Shown: positions 58,387 to 64,000 of the stretch, piece by piece | How the letters are laid out: the number at the start of each line of letters is the position of its first letter | How positions within the stretch are numbered: position 1 is the first letter of the stretch | Assembly: GCA_902806575.1 (NCBI GenBank) | Contig: CADCXD010000010.1 | Coordinates: 186,001-250,000, forward strand | Origin: Jackrogersella multiformis | Taxonomy: Eukaryota > Ascomycota > Sordariomycetes > Xylariales > Hypoxylaceae | Length of the DNA: 64,000 nucleotides | Direction: 5' to 3' | Position numbers and translations under genes: made by a program | The notes under the pieces: model-generated | The model's database searches: none | What the model was told of the DNA's origin: nothing | Seen by the model: the letters and a program-made list of their open reading frames with translations, nothing else

Positions 58387-59466
58387 TCAGCGCAGGGCGG
58401 GCATAAACGCCATGCCGCCGCGCTCGCGGGCGCGGGCGCGGACGTGGGCCCGCAGCAGGCGCAGGACCTCGCTGTCGCGCCACCGCCGCGGCACCGGCCG
58501 GTACGCCGGCTTGAAGGTGCCGACGGTCTGGGCCCACTCGCCCTGCGCGCGGTACGGCTCCGAGGGCGTGGACGAGGGTAGGGCTTCCTCTTTGCCCTCG
58601 AGGGAGTCGCTGGTGGTGGGCGAGCCGCCGGTGGTGAGGGGCGTGGAGGGGCTTGCTGCGGATGAGGAAGGGGAGGTGTCGAGAGGAGTGGCTTCGGAGA
58701 TGGCGGCCTCGGCGCCGCCGGCGTATGACGCGGAGCTTGTGTCTTCTGTTGCTATGGAGGGGATGGGGGGAGCAGACGAGGCAGTAGTAGTAGTGGTAGA
58801 GGCATCGGAGGGCGGCTCCTGCGTCGCCCAGTAGTATATATCCCAGTCGTTCTCGTCGAGGAAGCGGTCGTACTGCGCCATCTGCTCGCGCGTCATGGTG
58901 TGCAGGTAGGCATCCGCGAAGGTGGAGAGGAGCAGGTCGGCTTCGAGGGTGCCGCGTTTGCGGCTTTGGTCTGTTTTGGGGGAAAGAAAGTCGTGTTAGT
59001 TTTCTCATCTCTCACTTATGCCTTATGCCTGTAGTTTGTATATATCACTCATGTAGCTTATAGCTAGTATATAGCTAATAGTATGCACGGAGCATATATA
59101 AACATGCAAAGAGACGTGCACAGAAAAGAAAAGCACCCAGGTCTGGGTGGACGTACAGACAAGCCTAGCTCTCATCTTCCCGTCGTCCTCGCCGGACCGC
59201 CTCACGGGCTCGATGCGGAACTCGGTGCCCTCGAGCTCGCCGACGCCCATCTCGGCCTGCGGGGCCGCGCGCTGCTTGTGCGGCTCCATGGGCGGGGGGT
59301 TGCCCTCGAAGACGCCGGCGCGCCGTGCGCACGTGCTGCTCAGCGGCCGGCGCAGCTGGAATGGTCTAGCCGCGGAGCCGGATAAGAACGAGGACGAGGA
59401 CGATGGGGGAGCTTTGCGTGCCGCGCGCAGCAGGCGGAGGGGGAGTGCTGATGCTGCTGAGGCCAT
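58387..59466 (-). CDS. Succinate dehydrogenase assembly factor 2 (Sdh5/Emi5)
   Basis: Exon 1 is 59466-59157 and exon 2 is 58970-58387; the 186 bp intron has a GTACGT donor and ACAG acceptor. The product is 297 residues. The N-terminus is an Arg/Ser/Ala-rich mitochondrial presequence (MASAASALPLRLLRAARKAP). The junction restores the family core KMRARLVYQSRKRGTLEADL then LLSTFADAYLHTMTREQMAQ and YDRFLDENDWDIYYWATQ. This matrix protein covalently flavinates the SDH catalytic subunit, so it is needed for respiration on succinate. The C-terminal 150 residues are a fungal extension rich in Ser/Thr/Pro, closing with GTFKPAYRPVPRRWRDSEVL. Core residues are all present. Confidence 0.93.
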
Positions 59467-60529
59467 TGTCGGGGTTCTCGGGACTGGACTGGGCTGGGCT
59501 GGACTTGATTGGATCGTGGGTTATATTGTAGTAGATGGTGTGCTATATCGCGATGTCGCTTGTCCCCTTCTACTGTGTCTTGTCTTCACATCGCACCATG
59601 TGGCATGAGGTGGAAAATAGGACAAGCTCTGGAATACTTTAGGTAGGTAATTCGAATTGGCTTTGTGCTTGCTGATGGAAATAGTCGGGTTATGTCAATC
59701 GTTGACGTAGTTGGAGACAGCCCTAGCTTAAAAGAGCTTGGGACTGGATATCTAGATACCAGGTAGTGTACCTACGTAGGTGATAAGGTAGCTCCGAATA
59801 ATTTGTCAATTGAAGCTTTTTAATTCGTAGATCACCTGGGCATAGTTAAAAAAATTGCCGAGGCCGCTCTCTCCCCGCCGGCCCGGTTCTTTAGATAGGT
59901 AGGGGTCGCTTCCCGTTTGTCTCCGATCTGATCGGCATCATTTACGTACCTAAGGTAGGTGTTACCTTTAAATATGGAAGTAGATACTGGTTCGATTAGG
60001 AACTTCCACTCCGGCTGACGAACTTTTATTTTACTTAATGAACCAATGGGGCTGCTCATACATAACAACATCTGGAATAGCTCCTTGAAGTAAGGTTAAT
60101 ATACCCAAATAGACATTGGATTTCCATAAGAAATGCCTAAGTAGTCTAGCTGTTCTAGGTAATCAACATACATCTTATAATTGTCACCAATTCAATTACC
60201 ATGTCATATATTTTTATATTCATCTCCCGACTCCGCAGCGTCAGAAGACACTTATACAGATTATGCGTACAAAAGCATGAAATATCGTGTTCCATGCTGC
60301 CGTGTCCATTTTTTGCCCTCCAGGAATACTCGTGTCACGCCTTTGCCGCCCCCCTTCGCCTTAAAGCTCTGTAAAATCCGGGACTCCTTGCCCACGGCAG
60401 AGTCGTCAAGTATCTCTCAAGACAGACAAATAGACAGATATTTTCCAGTCTAGTTGCTGGATTGCTTGGTACACAATATCCCAACACAATCTTCGAGCTC
60501 GTGTCAAACCTTATTGGCCGCAAGTTTCC
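59467..60529. other. Intergenic between SDHAF2 and ERV25
   Basis: SDHAF2 promoter side and ERV25 3' side. No supported gene; TAGGTA-type motifs occur at about 59642, 59768 and 59945. Confidence 0.55.
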
Positions 60530-61439
60530 TTAAATCAGATGCTTCGACCGGAAGTAAGCGCGTAGGTACATGATCTGCCATCCCCACAGCGCGACCAGCA
60601 GCATGGTGGTGCCGATGCCGAACCACTTGACGCGGGTATTCGTGCTCTCGTTGGTGTCGCGCAGCTTCTGCTCTCTCGCCCTCAGGTAGTCCATCTCGCG
60701 CACGATGTCGGCGATGGACTCCTCGATGCGGCGCAGCTCCGTCTCGACCGGCTTCAGCTTCTCGGTGGCCTGGATGGCGGACCAGTCCTTGGCGTCGGCG
60801 CCGATGTCGATGTCGAGCTCCACGTGCCGGCTAGGGTTGTTCATGCGCGCTGGTTTGAACTGGTTAAGAGCTTTATTTGGGGTTTAATTTAGCCCATTCC
60901 TTTCCCCTCGCTCGATCATAGAGACAGTAGAGAAGAAGGAAAAGACGGGTTGGGAGAAGTAGGGGACGTACTGTGGGTCATGATGTTCTCGAAGCACACG
61001 TCGAAGGCGGCGTCGGCGTGAGAGGTGAAGACGGTGCGCTGCTCGCCGACTACGTCTTTCGGCTTTCCGTATTCGTTGCCGACATTGTCTAGGATCTATA
61101 ATCCGAATCGCAGCCCATGGTTAGTTCGGATTTTGTAGGTTCCATTGTTTATGATATCATATGATATATAAGGGGTGTAGACGTAGGCTTAGGCGTAAGT
61201 GTGGGTGTGGTCTTTGTAGAACATACGTGCATATTGACAATCATCCCGTCTCCCTTACTACCGCCGACAGTGGCCGTAACAACAACCAATGTGTCCTTCG
61301 CGACGAAATTCCGTATGCATCGTTCTGTTTTCTTGTCGTTCGGACCGCGTGCCTGGAGGTCGAACTTCAAAGCGTTGACGGAGGCCATCAAGAGCACGAA
61401 GCCGCAGATATACTGCAGCAATGCTCGCGGCAAAGCCAT
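60530..61439 (-). CDS. ERV25: p24 family ER-vesicle cargo receptor Erv25
   Basis: Exons 61439-61227, 61095-60972 and 60849-60530, joined across introns of 131 and 122 bp, encode 218 residues. The signal peptide is MALPRALLQYICGFVLLMAS plus VNA. The GOLD domain follows, with the disulphide cysteines Cys41 (KTERCIRNF) and Cys105 (FDVCFENI). A coiled-coil segment (VETELRRIEESIADIVREMD) precedes the transmembrane helix WFGIGTTMLLVALWGWQIMY and a short cytosolic tail LRAYFRSKHLI. p24 proteins cycle between ER and Golgi in COPII/COPI vesicles and help export GPI-anchored and other cargo. Erv25 (delta subfamily) works in a complex with Emp24. The ATG at 61439 was preferred over an upstream in-frame ATG at 61628 because it starts the signal peptide. 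Confidence 0.93.
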
Positions 61440-61907
61440 TATGTTGGTGTGTGGGCTTCCGTTGTTGGCAGAAGAGTTGTAGTTGTTCTTCTTCTTCGTC
61501 TCCCAAGGGTATTGAATCTTACAAAAGGGAGAATAGAATCTCGAGCTGGGAGCCAAAGAAAGAAAGCTAACAACTCGATGTAACTTTGTAACTTGTTGGT
61601 AGTAATACGTGTTCAAGTTTCTGTCCAATTAAATCATAGGAATTCTTAGTGTCTCAATTGCCTTGCATCCTTTTTAGTCACGTGCTTACCGAGCCTCACC
61701 AAATTGACCAGGGTAGGGTCCCCAATTATTTTTTCGCGTCAAAGCTCCAAACTCAAAGTCCAAAGTCCAAACTCTAAACTCCAAATTAAATGCTTTGTAT
61801 CTTTTGCATCTTCCGCATTCGCAAACTTCAACTTCAACAATACACATCCCTTTTCGCAACCAACCAACCTCTCATCTTTAGACTGTAGCAGAGATTGCGC
61901 CATCAAG
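61440..61907. promoter_or_regulatory. Divergent promoter, ERV25 / U1-C
   Basis: The 468 bp between divergent starts contains an imperfect tandem repeat of AAAGTCCAAACTC units at about 61741-61787, close to the U1-C start. Confidence 0.55.
61741..61787. repeat. CAAACTC/AAAGTCC short tandem repeat
   Basis: Four to five imperfect units (CTCCAAACTCAAAGTCCAAA and variants) lie about 120-165 bp upstream of the U1-C start codon. Confidence 0.7.
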
Positions 61908-62747
61908 ATGCCGAAGTGTATGCTACCCTTCCATTCTATTGTCTTATTGCCTTGCTATATCCATATACCATAGCAACAATACTAACTAACAACCCAAATC
62001 AACAGTCTTCTGCGACTACTGCGACGTCTACCTGACGCACGACTCCATGAGCGTGCGCAAGGCCCACAACAGCGGACGAAATCACCTGCGCAACGTCGTC
62101 GACTACTACCAGCAGATCGGACACGAGAAGGCCCAATCCGTCATCGACTCCATCACCTCCTCCTACGCCGCCGAGGGCCAGGCCCACGCTAATCCCATGC
62201 TTCCCCAGAACCAGCCCGGCGGAGCGGCGGCCGCGGCGGCAGCAGCCCAAGCCGGCTTCCCTGGCATGCCGCCCCCTCCATTTAGTTTCCCAGGCGGCAT
62301 GCCCCCTCCGCCGTTCCCCGGAATGCCTGGCGGCATGCCTCCCCCGGGCGGCGCGTTTCCTCAGGGAATGCCTCGTAAGCACCCCCACTCCCTCTCGTGA
62401 TCGCGTGCCGAATGTCATGAAATCCGCTCTTATGCGGCACTCTTACTGCTCCAGTATCTAACTTCCAAAACACAGCTCCGCCAGGCCAAGGCGGTCGAGG
62501 ACTCCCTCCGCCCCCATTCCCAGGACCGAACGGCCTGCCCATGCCACCTCCAGGCGCCGGCCTCCCATTCCCTCCACCAGGCGGTCTGCCATTCCCGCCT
62601 CCAGGCATGGGCGGATCTAACGCGCCTCCCTTCCCCTTCCCCGGCATGCCGCCGCCGGGCCAGGGGTTCCCCGGCGGCCCCTCGCCCCCTGGAGCAATCG
62701 GCGGGTTCCCGCCTCCGCCCGGGCAATCCGGGCCGCCCATGCGCTAG
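61908..62747 (+). CDS. U1 small nuclear ribonucleoprotein C (U1-C)
   Basis: Exons 61908-61917 (10 nt: ATG CCG AAG T), 62006-62374 and 62476-62747; introns 88 bp (GTATGC...AACAG) and 101 bp (GTAAGC...CACAG). The product is 216 residues. The N-terminal U1-C zinc finger [20 protein letters not shown] has ligands Cys6, Cys9, His24 and His30, and continues RKAHNSGRNHLRNVVDYYQQ. The rest is a Pro/Gly/Met-rich tail typical of U1-C (GMPPPPFPGMPGGMPPPGG and similar). U1-C stabilises pairing of U1 snRNA with 5' splice sites in the nucleus. Every family member starts MPKF(Y/F)CDYC, so the tiny first exon is well supported. Confidence 0.95.
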
Positions 62748-64000
62748 ACACGTGCCGGTAGTATGGCGCAAACCCTTCCGTCTAGGCCGAGAGCAGGAGC
62801 GGGAGTAGCAGATAGGAAAAACGAGAGACGGGAAAGAAAAACAAGGGGCGGGCCCACCAGCCCCCGATCAAGTGAGCGAGAACCCAGATTGCGGCTTTGC
62901 GTGCCGCTTAGCTAAGAGATTATCAGAAAGAGACGCAAAAAGGCAAAAAGTAATAACGACGGCAGCCCCGCAAGCAAACAGGAAAAGCAGCTCGAAAGTG
63001 ATGGCGGTGGTAGTGACGGCGGTGGTACCTAGAACGCGCTTATCTGCCCGGGGACGATGTTCAGACGCGAGGCGCAGCGTCGGGCTATTAATATCCTAGC
63101 TTTCGTCCGCATGTACAAGCATTGTGTACAACAGCAGCCCACGGCGGAGCGGGGAGGGGTCGACTACTCGTGGAATGGAAACCGAACAAATAAATATGAC
63201 GGAAGATAGGAAGAGCCTCATCATGGGACTCCGTTGCAAGGCAAGGCGTTAAGGGGCTACATTTCCCGCATTGAAAAGATACGGGCGGCTCACGGTGTTT
63301 TTCTGGTTCTGGTTGAGATATTTTTTTTCTTGTACGGATATATATCCGTTTTAGTCGGTAGTTGCGCTCGACCGAAATACCTACCTGGGTGCTGTGCTGT
63401 ACCTTATGTAGTGTTTTTGTTGCAAGTTAAAATTTACTGAAACAACATTGATTACCTACGCTACACTTATCGGTTTAGGACTTGATATGACTGATGAGAT
63501 GTGACGGATGTGATGGATGCGGTAAATCATTTTCTTATTTTCGTTATGCTTCATCGTTAGATAGAAACACGACCTCTATCCCATCTCACACAACACAACA
63601 GCAGCAGCAACAGCAATAACAACACAACGTAGGTAAACAAAACATTCCAAAACAGCATCAGTAAACGGCAACGCCAGACACGAGATCCAAGCTCGACCCA
63701 GAAAGCAAAAGCAAGATCAACTCCTCGTCATTTGCTTAACCAAGTAGGTGGGTAGGTATTCATAGCAGATGTCATCTTCTCTCGCCTCGTAACTCCGTGT
63801 GGCAAGAAGCAAAAAAACAAGGGGGAGTAAAATAAAATAAAAAGGCACGCCAAAGGAAAAAGAAACAGCTTCGTCAGTTTCGTTCCCTACATCCGATCCC
63901 CCTATCCCAGGTCTTTCTGTTTCTCCAGAACTCTCAGGTGTCCGTCATGCTATCCGTAGTAAAAGCAACAAAAATAAATAAATAAATAAAATATCCCTTT
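62748..64000. other. Right end, non-coding
   Basis: 3' flank of U1-C followed by DNA with CAA/CAG-rich (about 63590-63630) and AAAT-repeat (about 63970-63990) tracts. No supported gene; a neighbour may begin beyond the window. Confidence 0.5.

Noticed and set aside
1..64000. CRISPR arrays, bacterial operons, tRNA or rRNA genes
   Set aside because: The sequence is eukaryotic with introns throughout; no regularly spaced repeats, and scanning for A/B-box patterns gave no cloverleaf I could support.

Overview
The window is chromosomal DNA from a filamentous ascomycete (Pezizomycotina, most likely a sordariomycete). Genes are monocistronic on both strands. They carry short introns, mostly 47-190 bp, with GTRNGT-type donors and CTAAC-type branch sites. 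Intergenic DNA is long, and one 6.4 kb block is almost pure A/T with a C-to-T / G-to-A signature typical of repeat-induced point mutation (RIP). Gene models were built by joining reading frames at splice sites read from the sequence; the coding length sums to a multiple of three in every intact model.

Left part (0-14.5 kb): a broken FAD-dependent amine/sarcosine-oxidase-like gene, a bZIP regulator, an RluA-type tRNA pseudouridine synthase (Pus9-like), a hotdog thioesterase and a Gfo/Idh/MocA oxidoreductase. The last two converge tail to tail with 9 bp between stop codons. A GC-richer coding remnant lies at about 13.8-14.4 kb.

Middle (14.5-28.6 kb): a 6.4 kb element with about 290 bp terminal direct repeats (offset exactly 6108 bp, no indels) and no open frame of 60 codons, read as a RIP-destroyed LTR retrotransposon. 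A large intact protein kinase-TPR fusion gene starts 142 bp past its right end. A GFA/CENP-V-type zinc protein follows.

Right part (30-63 kb): mostly conserved housekeeping genes. These are a DUF1365 membrane protein, MBF1, a Cdt1-like replication licensing factor with two perfect MCB boxes upstream, an NCS1 purine/cytosine-type permease with a 31 nt micro-exon, an AtfA/Atf1-type bZIP, the kinetochore protein Dsn1/Mis13, the SDH assembly factor Sdh5/Emi5, the p24 cargo receptor Erv25 and the U1 snRNP protein U1-C. Between 44.5 and 52 kb there is a small unassigned gene and a degraded GST-like gene. The GST-like gene has a premature stop and what looks like its first exon lying inverted just upstream.

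The genes do not form an obvious pathway cluster. The less ordinary parts are the RIP-silenced element abutting the kinase-TPR gene, the two pseudogenes, and a palindromic CCTAGG/GGTACC motif scattered through the non-coding DNA. I did not find a clear, previously undescribed multi-gene system.
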